From: Desulfosporosinus sp. OT
Lineage (GTDB): Bacteria > Bacillota > Desulfitobacteriia > Desulfitobacteriales > Desulfitobacteriaceae
Assembly (NCBI RefSeq): GCF_000224515.1
Contig: NZ_AGAF01000043.1
Location: 1 to 60,525 of the forward strand
Reading direction: 5' to 3'
DNA length: 60,525 bases
Below are positions 35,964 through 45,297 of the stretch, in pieces (position 1 is the first letter of the stretch; every line of letters starts with the position of its first letter). Made by a program: the position numbers and the translations under genes. Below the pieces are notes generated by a model. The model saw nothing but the letters and a program-made list of their open reading frames with translations. It was not told the DNA's origin and did no database searches.

Positions 35964-38900
35964 TTACTGCTCTCCGTATTTGAATTCTGCAAGACGCTTG
36001 TAAGATTCATAGCGCTCCTTAGCATGAGACTCGGCAACAGTAAACATTTCATCTGCAGTTTCCGGAAAGACGGTCGCTAAAGAGGAATAGCGGATTTCTC
36101 CCAGTATAAACTCTTTGAAAGGAGTACTCGGTTCACGCGAATCCAACAGGAATGGATTTTTACCTTCCTCTTTTAACAGTGGATTATAGCGATAAAGATG
36201 CCAGTATCCTGCCTCAACCGCTCGTTTTCCCTCCAGGATAGAAGTAGCCATACCTGACTTGATCCCATGATTTATACAAGGTGCATAAGCAATGATCAAG
36301 GACGGTCCCGGGTAGGCCTCAGCCTCAGCAATCGCTTTAATAGCCTGATTCATATTGGCACCCAGGGAAATTTGGGCAACATAAACATAACCGTAGCTCA
36401 TGGCCATCATTCCCAGATCTTTTTTCCGGATCTTCTTGCCGGCAGCGGCGAACTTAGCAATAGCTGCAGTCTGAGTTGACTTAGACGATTGACCGCCGGT
36501 GTTAGAATATATTTCAGTATCTAAAACTAGAATATTGACATCATCACCCGAGGCAATAACATGGTCTAAACCACCGTAACCTATATCATACGCCCATCCG
36601 TCCCCACCGATAGCCCATTGAGATTTTTTGACTAGGAAATCTTTCCGAGCCAGAATTTCTTGGAAAAGGGGATCTTCCACTCTGTTCTCTGCTTGGATAG
36701 CCTGCACTACTTTTGTAGATAAAGCCCTGGAAACTTCGCCATCATTAAAATGATCCAACCACTGATGGAATGCGTCTTTTGTCTCTTCTTGAAGTGGCGT
36801 CTGCAATGCTTGCCCGATAAGGTCCGCCAACTTCTCGCGGTTATGTCTGATCCCCAGGAACATGCCGTAGCCGTACTCGGCGTTGTCTTCAAATAAGGAA
36901 CTAGCATAGGTTGGGCCATGTCCGTCAGAGTTTGTCGTATAGGGTACGGAAGGCGCACTTCCCCCCCAGATCGATGAACAACCGGAAGCATTGGCAATCA
37001 TCATACGATCACCATAGAGTTGGGTTAGCAACTTGACATAAGCCGTTTCTCCGCAACCTGGGCAGGCTCCGTTGAATTCAAACAACGGCGTGGCAAACTG
37101 GCTCCCTTTGACTGACTTGATGTCCATTAAGTTCCGTTTTTCTTTCACAGTCATGGCGTATTCCCAGTTAGCCTTTTCCAGCTCAATTTCCTGTTCAGCA
37201 GGTTTCATGATGAGTGCTTTGCCTGGAGCCGGACAAATTTCAGCGCAATTGCCGCAACCGGTACAATCCAATGGGCTGATCTGAATTCGGTAATGTAAGC
37301 CATCTAAAGCCTTGCCGACAGGTTTTTTGGACTTAAATGATTCAGGAGCCTGCGCAAGTTCGTCATCATCTAAGAGGAAAGGACGAACCGTGGCATGCGG
37401 GCAAATGTAAGAACATTGATTGCACTGAATGCACTCGTCAATTTGCCACTCTGGAACCATGACAGCAATACCACGTTTTTCATATTTCGTTGTACCGACT
37501 GGGAAAGTGCCGTCTTCTACACCCTCAAATGTACTAACCGGAAGTTCATCCCCCTCATGACGAGCCATTCTTTTTTGCACATCCCTAACAAAACCCGGCT
37601 CACCACTTATGGCATCAGCTATGCTTTCGTCCTTTGTCCCTGCCCAAGACGCTGGAATATTCACTTTGTGCAAAGCTCCCACACCTTGGTCGACAGCACT
37701 CCAGTTCATATCCACGATCTTTTGCCCTTTTTTTCCATAGGTTTTCACGATTGAGTCCTTTAAGTATTTGACAGCATCATCCACAGGAATCACATTGGAG
37801 AGTTTAAAGAAAGCCGACTGCATAATCATATTAATGCGTCCACCAAGTCCGATTTTACGAGCGATTGAGATAGCATCAATCGTATAAAATTGGATGTTAT
37901 TATTAGCAAGATAACGCTTAAGCTTCTCTGGCAGATGCTCTTCTAGCTCAACCTCAGTCCATGGACAATTGAGAACGAAAATTCCATTCTTCTTCAGGCC
38001 TTTGATGAGATCATACTGATACAGGAAGGATTTATTGTGGCAAGCAACATAATCTGCGCTAAAGACTAAATAAGAGGACTTAATAGGCGTTTTACCAAAA
38101 CGCAAATGAGAGATCGTTGTGCCCCCAGATTTCTTGCTGTCATACTCAAAATAACCTTGGGCATATAAATCGGTATTATCACCGATTATCTTAATAGCTG
38201 ACTTATTGGCCCCCACTGTACCATCGGAACCCAAACCCCAAAACTTGCAGCTGATTGTCCCAGCAGGAGTCGTTTCGACAACCCCTTCATCTGGCAACGA
38301 TGTATGGGTAACATCATCCACAATCCCTATAGTAAAGTGATTCTTGGGCTCGGTTTGGGTTAAATTCTTAAAGACCGCCAGAATTTGGGCTGGATTACTG
38401 TCTTTCGAGCCTAAGCCGTAGCGCCCTCCGACGATAACAGGTTTCACCTTCTGATCATAGAATACATTCACAATATCTTGATATAAGGGCTCTCCCAGAG
38501 AACCGGGTTCTTTGGTTCGGTCAAGGACCGCGATTTTCTGTGCACTCTTGGGCAGGACATTCAGCAAGTGTTTGGCCGAGAAGGGGCGATAAAGGTGAAC
38601 TTTTAAAATCCCTACTTGGTTACCCGCTGCATTGAGGTAATCAACAACTTCTTCCGCTGTATCACAAACAGAACCCATGGCCACGATTACCCGATCGGCA
38701 TCAGGCGCACCATAATAGTCAAAAAGATGGTACTCACGGCCAGTCAGGCTCTTGAGCTGTTGCATATAGCTTTCAACGATATCGGGAAGCGCATCATAAA
38801 AAGGATTAGCTGCTTCACGACCTTGAAAGTAAATATCTGGGTTTTGTGCTGTTCCCCGAAGAACCGGGCGTTCTGGATTTAAGCAACGATCTCTAAAGTC

Positions 38901-39503
38901 CCGGACTGCTTGAAAATCGACCAATTTAGCAATATCTTGAAAGTCAATGATTTCAATCTTCTGGACCTCATGCGAAGTTCTAAACCCGTCAAAGAAGTGT
39001 AGGAAAGGCACGCGTCCTTTGATTGCCGATAAGTGAGATATGTAGGCTAAATCATGCGCTTCCTGAACGTTGGCTGAAGCCAGCAAGGCAAACCCTGTTT
39101 GCCGACAAGCCATGACATCCTGATGATCTCCAAATATTGACAAAGCGTGGACTGATAAAGCTCGAGCACTAACATGAAAAACCCCTGGCAAAAGTTCACC
39201 GGCAATTTTGTACATATTCGGAACCATAAGCAGCAAACCTTGAGATGCTGTATAGGTTGTCGTCAAAGCCCCAGCTTGGAGCGAGCCATGGAAGGATCCT
39301 GCCGCACCAGCCTCAGACTGCATTTCCACAACCCTTACAGACTGGTCAAATAGGTTCCTTCTATCATGAGCAGACCATTCATCCACTTCTTCTGCCATCG
39401 GGGAAGAGGGAGTAATCGGAAATATCGTTGCAACTTCAGTCAAAGCATACGACGCCATAGCCGCCGCCTGATTCCCATCCAATGTTTTCATAGATTTAGC
39501 CAC
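35964..39503 (-). CDS. nifJ: Pyruvate:ferredoxin (flavodoxin) oxidoreductase
   Basis: The single-chain enzyme of about 1180 aa converts pyruvate and CoA to acetyl-CoA, CO2 and reduced ferredoxin. Domains in order: N-terminal pyrimidine-binding domain (IFPITPSSPMAEEVDEWSA), domains II/III, two-cluster ferredoxin domain (CIQCNQCSYICPHATVRPF and CTGCGNCAEICPAPGKAL) and the thiamine diphosphate domain (GDGWAYDIGYGGLDHV, ILVLDTEIYSNTGGQSSKS). GTG 39503, nine bases after AGGAGG, or ATG 39491 is the start; the frame extends to 39587, but that would place the operator (39570) inside the gene. A regulator gene lies upstream, and the shared promoter-operator precedes it. Confidence 0.96.
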   Translation of the reverse strand: MAKSMKTLDGNQAAAMASYALTEVATIFPITPSSPMAEEVDEWSAHDRRNLFDQSVRVVEMQSEAGAAGSFHGSLQAGALTTTYTASQGLLLMVPNMYKIAGELLPGVFHVSARALSVHALSIFGDHQDVMACRQTGFALLASANVQEAHDLAYISHLSAIKGRVPFLHFFDGFRTSHEVQKIEIIDFQDIAKLVDFQAVRDFRDRCLNPERPVLRGTAQNPDIYFQGREAANPFYDALPDIVESYMQQLKSLTGREYHLFDYYGAPDADRVIVAMGSVCDTAEEVVDYLNAAGNQVGILKVHLYRPFSAKHLLNVLPKSAQKIAVLDRTKEPGSLGEPLYQDIVNVFYDQKVKPVIVGGRYGLGSKDSNPAQILAVFKNLTQTEPKNHFTIGIVDDVTHTSLPDEGVVETTPAGTISCKFWGLGSDGTVGANKSAIKIIGDNTDLYAQGYFEYDSKKSGGTTISHLRFGKTPIKSSYLVFSADYVACHNKSFLYQYDLIKGLKKNGIFVLNCPWTEVELEEHLPEKLKRYLANNNIQFYTIDAISIARKIGLGGRINMIMQSAFFKLSNVIPVDDAVKYLKDSIVKTYGKKGQKIVDMNWSAVDQGVGALHKVNIPASWAGTKDESIADAISGEPGFVRDVQKRMARHEGDELPVSTFEGVEDGTFPVGTTKYEKRGIAVMVPEWQIDECIQCNQCSYICPHATVRPFLLDDDELAQAPESFKSKKPVGKALDGLHYRIQISPLDCTGCGNCAEICPAPGKALIMKPAEQEIELEKANWEYAMTVKEKRNLMDIKSVKGSQFATPLFEFNGACPGCGETAYVKLLTQLYGDRMMIANASGCSSIWGGSAPSVPYTTNSDGHGPTYASSLFEDNAEYGYGMFLGIRHNREKLADLIGQALQTPLQEETKDAFHQWLDHFNDGEVSRALSTKVVQAIQAENRVEDPLFQEILARKDFLVKKSQWAIGGDGWAYDIGYGGLDHVIASGDDVNILVLDTEIYSNTGGQSSKSTQTAAIAKFAAAGKKIRKKDLGMMAMSYGYVYVAQISLGANMNQAIKAIAEAEAYPGPSLIIAYAPCINHGIKSGMATSILEGKRAVEAGYWHLYRYNPLLKEEGKNPFLLDSREPSTPFKEFILGEIRYSSLATVFPETADEMFTVAESHAKERYESYKRLAEFKYGEQ

Positions 39504-39569
39504 TCCAACAATCCTCCTTAAATAAACTCTGTTCTTAATTCTCCATCTAAACTTATCGCAACGTAACCG

Positions 39570-39627
39570 CTCATCATGGATGAGCAACGATTAGCTAAAG
39601 TATATGCACTTTCATTACATTGCACAA
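39570..39627 (-). promoter_or_regulatory. Promoter-operator of the pyruvate:ferredoxin oxidoreductase
   Basis: On the minus strand TTGTGC (39627-39622), 17 bases, TATACT (39604-39599), then 14 bases to the operator CTCATCATGGATGAG (39584-39570). The module matches the one before operon 2. The operator sits where a bound repressor would block the start of transcription. Confidence 0.75.
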
Positions 39628-39739
39628 TCGCGAATTTCCAGTAAATTTCGTTATTTCAGTCTTTGAGCAATGTTAAGTGCACATTTTTGATATATTTCTT
39701 AGTATATCATTATTTTTCTCTATTTTTCAACGATTCGGA

Positions 39740-40480
39740 CTATATTTTAGCAATGCTCCAATACCTTTTAACGTCTAGAATAAGGCTCTCAATGTGTTGA
39801 ATCATCGCCCGCTCAGCCTGATCAGGATCACGTAACTTAATAGCTTTGACAATCTCACTGTGACCTACGACCAACTCCCCGCCCACCTGAGTCCGAATGT
39901 ACTCAAGAATAGGAGACAGCTTCGCATCATGTCTAATTAAGTCCAAGGCAGCCGCCAGAACTTTATTTTTACCAGCAGAAGCTATAGTCTTATGGAACTT
40001 GACATCATGTTCCGCCGTTAACTGTTTCCGAACTGAAAGCTCTTGCTGTTCTAGCAACACAGTTTCTAATAACTTTATTTCTGCTTCAGTGGAATATAAC
40101 GCTGCCAAGCGTGCCAATTCTCTCTCAATTGCTTTACGAGCAGTCAAAATGTCCAGAAGATCCTTTTCCTTAAGCGATTCCAATATTTCAATAAATTGGT
40201 TCCCAAACCTTCTCAGTTCCTGGAGATTTTGCATTCGAACTAATTCTTCTCTGCCCCAATTCGTAATTATTCGCCCTTGAAAGCCTAATTTTTCGGTCAT
40301 ATTCTTTTTATCCAGTTGACTTAAGATCCGCCCAACCGTAGCCTCGCTAACATTGAACCCTTTAAGATGCATAGACTGGCTTAACTGACCGGAACCAAGC
40401 GGTTCTGCTTTTTCAGCTAAAACCGTTAAAATCTCATAAACATAATTATCATTTTTTCTAGGCAAGTAAATCACTCCCAT
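39740..40480 (-). CDS. HTH_12-FCD transcriptional regulator (copy 1)
   Basis: The 246-aa protein joins an NrpR-type winged helix (residues about 10-75: EILTVLAEKAEPLGSGQLSQ, SEATVGRILSQLDKK, GFQGRIITNWGREEL) to a FadR C-terminal (FCD) ligand domain (residues about 95-240: ARKAIERELARLAAL, EHDVKFHKTIASAGKNKVL, VGHSEIVKAI). FCD domains bind small acids, often with a metal held by Asp and His. ATG 40480 has a poor ribosome site; TTG 40465, after GGGAGTGAT, is an alternative. An operator copy overlaps its leader (40489), suggesting autoregulation. A paralogue is 41009-41743. Confidence 0.87.
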   Translation of the reverse strand: MGVIYLPRKNDNYVYEILTVLAEKAEPLGSGQLSQSMHLKGFNVSEATVGRILSQLDKKNMTEKLGFQGRIITNWGREELVRMQNLQELRRFGNQFIEILESLKEKDLLDILTARKAIERELARLAALYSTEAEIKLLETVLLEQQELSVRKQLTAEHDVKFHKTIASAGKNKVLAAALDLIRHDAKLSPILEYIRTQVGGELVVGHSEIVKAIKLRDPDQAERAMIQHIESLILDVKRYWSIAKI

Positions 40481-40488
40481 TTAAGTCC

Positions 40489-40503
40489 CTCATCTCAGAT
40501 GAG
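40489..40503. promoter_or_regulatory. Operator upstream of the regulator gene
   Basis: CTCATCTCAGATGAG is a perfect 6-3-6 palindrome with the same arms as at 23963, 39570 and 49258. It begins eight bases upstream of the regulator's ATG. Confidence 0.75.
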
Positions 40504-40728
40504 CTGTCTGGATTACATCTTTACCTCAGACAACACTGCGATAACATTTTTAAGTATAGCACTATTCGCCCTTCACATGTGCTACATTTTCCACTTCCTC
40601 ATCTGAATAAATCCGGTCTTATCCACTATTCTCTCTCTTATTACAGTAATAATTTTTGATAAGCTACAACAACTATTGCTGTAATAATTAAATTGAAATA
40701 GTTTCATAAGTTGAATTTATTAACTAAA

Positions 40729-40774
40729 GCAACGGCACTTTTGATTTATTTGCCAAGTGCCGTTGCCTTTTTAT
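40729..40774. terminator. Bidirectional-looking terminator
   Basis: GCAACGGCACTT pairs with AAGTGCCGTTGC; CTTTTTATTT follows on the plus strand. A related degenerate hairpin is at 49584-49626, next to the regulator remnant. Confidence 0.75.
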
Positions 40775-40898
40775 TTCTATAATGATGTATTTTGTTTGAT
40801 TTCATCATTCAGATAATCTGAATAGGCCATACCGCTCTAAGTCAATCGACTCAACATCGCCGTTTCCCAGCACATCTAACCGAGGCTGTCAGTGAGCT

Positions 40899-40945
40899 TA
40901 AATGTCTAAAAGCGGCGTGACAATCACGCCGCTTTTAGACATTTA
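40899..40945. repeat. Perfect 22-bp inverted repeat with 3-base loop
   Basis: The arm 40899-40920 (starting TAAATGTCTAAAAGCGG) is matched exactly by 40924-40945; the loop is CAA. It is 64 bases beyond the stop of the second regulator on the minus strand. It is longer than typical terminators and has no clear T-run. Confidence 0.85.
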
Positions 40946-41008
40946 CGTGTGCGCCATATATCCGTTTTGCTTGTCTCAGCCTTCTGAAAAAGGTGATATA
41001 GCATTAGG

Positions 41009-41743
41009 CTATTTCTTAACTGAACTCCTGTACCTTTTGACATCTGAAATAAGACTATCAACATGAAATATCATAGCGATCTCAGCCTTATCAGGGTCAC
41101 GCTCCCTAATAGCCTTTACAATTTCGCTATGATCGTTGACTAGTTCTCCCTCAACTTCGGTACGTATACGTTCAAGAATAGGTGAGAGTTGGGCATCATA
41201 CCCAATTAACTCCATTGCAGCTGCTAAGACTTTGTTTTTTGAAGCCTTAGCCAATAACTTATGAAACTTAACATCATGTTCTGCAGATATACGTTCCTTA
41301 ACCTCATACTGCCCTTGTTCCGTGACCATATCCAGCAATAATTGAACTTCATCTGCATTAGCATTAAGAGCCGCTAGTCTAGCTAATTCTCTTTCAATAG
41401 CCCTTCTAGCTACAAGGATATCAACAAGATCATCAATCTTTGTCAATTCTAAGGTTTCAATAAACTGATTACTGAAGATTTGACGTTTTCGCAAAGTTTT
41501 TAGTTCTGCCAACATTACACGTCCTACTTCAGTAATAGTTCGCCCTTGAAAGCCAATCCTTAAGGTCCAATTGTCCTGATCCATTTGCCTTAAAATACGA
41601 CCAATTGTTGCTTCACTCAATTCGACCCCTTTTGAAACAAAAAGCCGACTTAATAACCCAGATCCAACCGGTTCAGAGCTTTGTGCCAAAAAAGAAAGGA
41701 TTTCAATTTTGTAATTTTCAGTGTCACCGTGCAAACCAATCAC
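41009..41743 (-). CDS. HTH_12-FCD transcriptional regulator (copy 2)
   Basis: The 244-aa protein matches the 39740-40480 regulator along its whole length: winged helix (LSFLAQSSEPVGSGLLSRLF, SEATIGRILRQMDQD, GFQGRTITEVGRVML) and FCD domain (ARRAIERELARLAAL, EHDVKFHKLLAKASKNKVL, NDHSEIVKAI). It follows the last gene of operon 2 by 49 bases in the same direction, so it is probably cotranscribed. TTG 41734, after GGGGTGATT, may be the real start, mirroring copy 1. It likely senses a pathway intermediate. Confidence 0.86.
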   Translation of the reverse strand: MIGLHGDTENYKIEILSFLAQSSEPVGSGLLSRLFVSKGVELSEATIGRILRQMDQDNWTLRIGFQGRTITEVGRVMLAELKTLRKRQIFSNQFIETLELTKIDDLVDILVARRAIERELARLAALNANADEVQLLLDMVTEQGQYEVKERISAEHDVKFHKLLAKASKNKVLAAAMELIGYDAQLSPILERIRTEVEGELVNDHSEIVKAIRERDPDKAEIAMIFHVDSLISDVKRYRSSVKK

Positions 41744-41792
41744 CCCAAATCAAATTCGGATCCTTAATCACCTTTATTGATTTAGAATATCA

Positions 41793-42884
41793 TCATTGTA
41801 TTCCAGTATCAAATATTATATTAGCTAAGTTAGTACAACTATCATTAACTATATCGAATACAGGGACATTAGCTAATGAAGTAACCTCTTGCAGCAATTG
41901 TCCCTTGTCAATGTAGGCCGTTTCGTAATTATCGGATTCATATCTATATCTTGGATAAAAGGGATTTACTGTTATAGAGATTAAAGGCAGTCTATGCTTA
42001 TAACCTAAAACTGATCCCTCTTGTTGTACCTTGGTCATGAAATCATGGGTAACCTTTAAATCGTTACCAACGATAAGTTTTATAGGGTCTGAGAAAATAT
42101 ACGTCATTCCTCGTGGAAATGGGATCTCTATGAGTTTTTTAAGGCATTGCGTAGTAATAAGGCCCGGACAATATAAGCCTCGAGCATCACTGGAGTGATT
42201 AAAAAAAGGGCGTAATTGTTCTGGATTCAACAGTAAATCATTGACCTCCGCCACAATCTCACCCGAACTATTCCAAACAACGGTCGCCTGAGAGTCAAGT
42301 AATTTTACCCAGGCAGGATCTTTAAGCAAACCTTTAGCACTTTGAGGGTAATTACATATTTCGGCCAGGTAATGAGCATGGATTGCCACCTGATGGCTAT
42401 CCAAGTTATATGAAGCACCTGTCGCCATGATAAAACCATCGGTTTCTACCATAGGGGCAATTCTACCTAAGGCTCCATCCACTATAATTAGTTCTGCACC
42501 ATATGAAAACAGTAAGTCACGTACATTCTTTAAGTGATAGCTTTGATTAGGTCCAGCCATTACAATGAGTCCCTCACGCTCCACTACTGCACAAACAAGT
42601 TTGCCAAGGGGAGTATCTATACCTAAATTTTCCAGAATCTTTATTTTAGCACTACTCGCTTGGAGGCATTTTTCTGCAGTTACAATCAAAAGTCCTTTTC
42701 GGACAAATAACCTTGGTTTCGGCAATCCGGTCACATTATCAATAGTCTCTCCATCATAGCCGATACTAGTCAGACCGATTTTTACCCCCTTGGTATTGTA
42801 ATAATCTAATAAAGAGAGCGTAGTGGTCGTTTTTCCTGTATTCTTGGCAGTTCCCGCGATGCCAATTGTTTTCCTAGCGATCAT
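41793..42884 (-). CDS. P-loop NTPase of the amino-compound operon (copy 2)
   Basis: The 363-aa paralogue of 24512-25597 keeps Walker A (IGIAGTAKNTGKTTTT), the ELIIVDGALGRIAP strand and VNPFYPRYRYESDNYETAY. It overlaps the B12 protein gene by four bases (ATGA). A cofactor-loading or reactivation role for the B12 enzyme is inferred from context only. It is the last enzyme-type gene of operon 2; the regulator 41009-41743 follows. Confidence 0.8.
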   Translation of the reverse strand: MIARKTIGIAGTAKNTGKTTTTLSLLDYYNTKGVKIGLTSIGYDGETIDNVTGLPKPRLFVRKGLLIVTAEKCLQASSAKIKILENLGIDTPLGKLVCAVVEREGLIVMAGPNQSYHLKNVRDLLFSYGAELIIVDGALGRIAPMVETDGFIMATGASYNLDSHQVAIHAHYLAEICNYPQSAKGLLKDPAWVKLLDSQATVVWNSSGEIVAEVNDLLLNPEQLRPFFNHSSDARGLYCPGLITTQCLKKLIEIPFPRGMTYIFSDPIKLIVGNDLKVTHDFMTKVQQEGSVLGYKHRLPLISITVNPFYPRYRYESDNYETAYIDKGQLLQEVTSLANVPVFDIVNDSCTNLANIIFDTGIQ

Positions 42885-44701
42885 ATCGTTGTGACAGTGT
42901 CTTTGCCGTTACGGCCTGGATAAGCACCGTCCTCCCGGTTTCCTAAAATTCCTTCATATAAAGATTGAACAAAGTCCCCTCTTTCTACTATTTTATCCAA
43001 TACGCTATCTATCCCAGAGACAATAGAATCTCGCCAGACTTCCATTTGTGGCGTTGAAGCAAGAGGTGTTTGACCGAAGAAGCGGAAGGCTTCACTGACT
43101 GCCCTCAAGGTATCTATCTTCGAAGGAACGGAAATTGGACCACCAGAATAAGCTTCGTCTGAAGAAGCGATCGTTACTGCGTCAACCCCAAGCATTGCTG
43201 CTAAGCTAGCATGGAAAGCAGTACTTGCTGACGATTGGACACGATCTTCAGTTTGAGTTAGAAATCCTACAGGTGCACCTGGCCACATTGGAGCATCAAT
43301 TATTTGTCGCAAGGCCATAATTTTAGCGGCATTAAATTCTACGTAATTATCCTTCATTTGGCCGCCAACCATGACTTCAGGTGATTTGCAAAATAAAGGC
43401 TGAAGAATTGGTTTCCCACCTAAACGGATACCCAAAGCTGTAGTAATGAGCATTCCGGCAAAGGCCTTATAGGCAGGTACGCCACATAACTCTTCGTTGG
43501 TTACAACGTCAAACGGGAGGTTATATTTGGCAGCATAACGTATGGCCCAGATACCATCTACAGTCATCCTTGCCGGATCTGTCCCTGCACCAAGAGAACC
43601 ATAAGCAATATTTATTTTAGTTAAATCAGCACCTATTTTGCCAGCTAAAACAATCGTTTCCGGTGTATTTAAACCTCTGTGCGCCCGCACTTGCCAAAGA
43701 GTGCTTTCTTCTAAGGCCTTCTTAATACGATTCAAATTAGCAGGAGTAATTACCGTTCCATCCTCCTGGTGTGTAAGAAACCCATCTAAGAATCCTTCTG
43801 TCCTAGCCCCCCAGGAAGGGTCAAAGTGCACAACTCCATCAGCACCCCAAGCCTCGCTCACCTTAATATGGCCAATATCCATAAACGGGCAACCCGTTCC
43901 ATATTGATTAAATACCGACGGTTTTGTGCGGTTATGCTGAAGTTTAGGTGTTTTAATAACTTCTTGAGTTCTGCGGACATATTCCTCTGAACTATTGATT
44001 TCTTCTTTTGTAAAGCGTCGGGTTTTCGGATGCAAAATTCCTTTTTCATAATAGTTTTTGCCTAGATCATCACAATACTGCTTATATTCATTATAAAAGT
44101 CAGTCATAGATTCGTAGTTACGCCAGCGTTGCACATCCCAGAGTTCTTCCCGAATAGCGGCTCTTTGGACACCGGGCGAAGTTTTGTTAGCCGCCCAATT
44201 CAGGATCATATCTACAATTAAATTCAGTTTGGCTTGGATACCTGCATGCCGGAAAGAATATGAATATCCTTCAGCTAGATCTCTTTTGTTTTTTACTACT
44301 TTTTGAGAACCTTCGACATATTCCCGCCTTTCGACAAAAGCTAATGCTTCTTCAACCGTAGTACCTGGACCAAATCCGGCATCAAATCCTAATTCAGCGG
44401 CTAATTCTGGTCGAATGGCCATACCACCAATACCCAGATTTATCTTGCTTCTAACTCCGACGACATCCAGAAGATCCACGAAATTAGCCAATAATTCAGC
44501 GACTCCATAACCTAATGTTCTACTCACTAAGACAGTGTCTGATCTTTGTTTGACGATTTCCTGAACAATTTCGTGGACGGGTAAATCGGGCGGCAATAAA
44601 ATTGTTTCATGCCCAGCCTCGTCTAAACCTCGACGTATCATTTTTAATCCCACATCATGCACCGGGTCAAGCGGAACTAGTAATACTCTTTTTCTACTCA
44701 T
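42881..44701 (-). CDS. B12-binding mutase-like protein (copy 2)
   Basis: The 606-aa paralogue of 25594-27411 has the same D-P-V-H-D-V-G box (VLLVPLDPVHDVGLKMIRRG), VGIGG-like LGIGGMAIRPELAAELGF and FGPGTTVEEALAFV, then the barrel motifs GTGCPFMDIGHIKVSEAWG and YGSLGAGTDPARMT. Differences to copy 1 are concentrated around residues 140-260, between the two domains. Six bases separate it from the 78-aa gene upstream. The substrate is unknown. Confidence 0.8.
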   Translation of the reverse strand: MSRKRVLLVPLDPVHDVGLKMIRRGLDEAGHETILLPPDLPVHEIVQEIVKQRSDTVLVSRTLGYGVAELLANFVDLLDVVGVRSKINLGIGGMAIRPELAAELGFDAGFGPGTTVEEALAFVERREYVEGSQKVVKNKRDLAEGYSYSFRHAGIQAKLNLIVDMILNWAANKTSPGVQRAAIREELWDVQRWRNYESMTDFYNEYKQYCDDLGKNYYEKGILHPKTRRFTKEEINSSEEYVRRTQEVIKTPKLQHNRTKPSVFNQYGTGCPFMDIGHIKVSEAWGADGVVHFDPSWGARTEGFLDGFLTHQEDGTVITPANLNRIKKALEESTLWQVRAHRGLNTPETIVLAGKIGADLTKINIAYGSLGAGTDPARMTVDGIWAIRYAAKYNLPFDVVTNEELCGVPAYKAFAGMLITTALGIRLGGKPILQPLFCKSPEVMVGGQMKDNYVEFNAAKIMALRQIIDAPMWPGAPVGFLTQTEDRVQSSASTAFHASLAAMLGVDAVTIASSDEAYSGGPISVPSKIDTLRAVSEAFRFFGQTPLASTPQMEVWRDSIVSGIDSVLDKIVERGDFVQSLYEGILGNREDGAYPGRNGKDTVTTI

Positions 44702-44707
44702 GGCGTC

Positions 44708-44944
44708 TTACTCCTCATTTCCAAGTTCAAGCCAGCCATATACGTCCCCTGAACGGTGGACGTATGCCCTAGCCCTTATTCTTGAGCCTGGACCTTGATA
44801 TTGACTAAACACAATATCAACATCTTTGAAACCCCACTCTTTGATTAACTGAACCATTAATTTGCGGCCTTCTTCGTCGCTATTGCACACCAAAAAAGTT
44901 TCAAAATCTATGGCGTCCATAATTCGATCCAAAATCTTGGGCAT
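44708..44944 (-). CDS. Small conserved protein of the operon (copy 2, 78 aa)
   Basis: ATG 44944 follows AGAGGAGG. The N-terminus MPKILDRIMDAIDFETFLVC and the segment FKDVDIVFSQYQGPGSRIRA match copy 1, which fixes this start against a longer frame from 44995. It may be a small subunit of the B12 enzyme (inference). Confidence 0.75.
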   Translation of the reverse strand: MPKILDRIMDAIDFETFLVCNSDEEGRKLMVQLIKEWGFKDVDIVFSQYQGPGSRIRARAYVHRSGDVYGWLELGNEE

Positions 44945-45297
44945 AAGCCACCTCCTCTGCAAATAATGCCCTATGATATGAAACAATTTTTGCATTATGA
45001 TAGTTCCAAATTTTCAGTTAATTTTTGGCAGTTTGATTGTTCAAAATAGCGTTCAAAATAGCGTTCAAAATTTTGTGCTAAACACTATTATCAGTAAGAC
45101 GTACTACGTTGCATTTCAAAATGAAATACACGCACTACTAAACTCATCATTGATACGGTTCTGCTCAAAACTTTGAACGCTAAAATAGCTATTTTCAAAT
45201 TTTAATGAGCGAAGCGCGAAACATAATAAACAATATTTAAGGTTGTGATTTGTGATTTGTGATTTCTAATTCCTACCAGGATATAATGCAGTACTAA
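44945..45297. other. Long internal spacer of operon 2 with tandem repeats
   Basis: Operon 1 has 33 bases at this point; operon 2 has about 350. The spacer holds three tandem copies of GTTCAAAATAGC-like units near 45038-45075, a (TTTGTGA)3-like run near 45246-45268 and a partial operator CTCATCATTGATACG at 45143-45157. It may contain an internal promoter for the distal genes, or be an insertion scar. No gene is visible. Confidence 0.5.

Noticed and set aside
39504-39587. Longer start for the pyruvate:ferredoxin oxidoreductase
   Set aside because: It would put the operator palindrome inside the coding region; GTG 39503 has a proper ribosome site and fits the family length.
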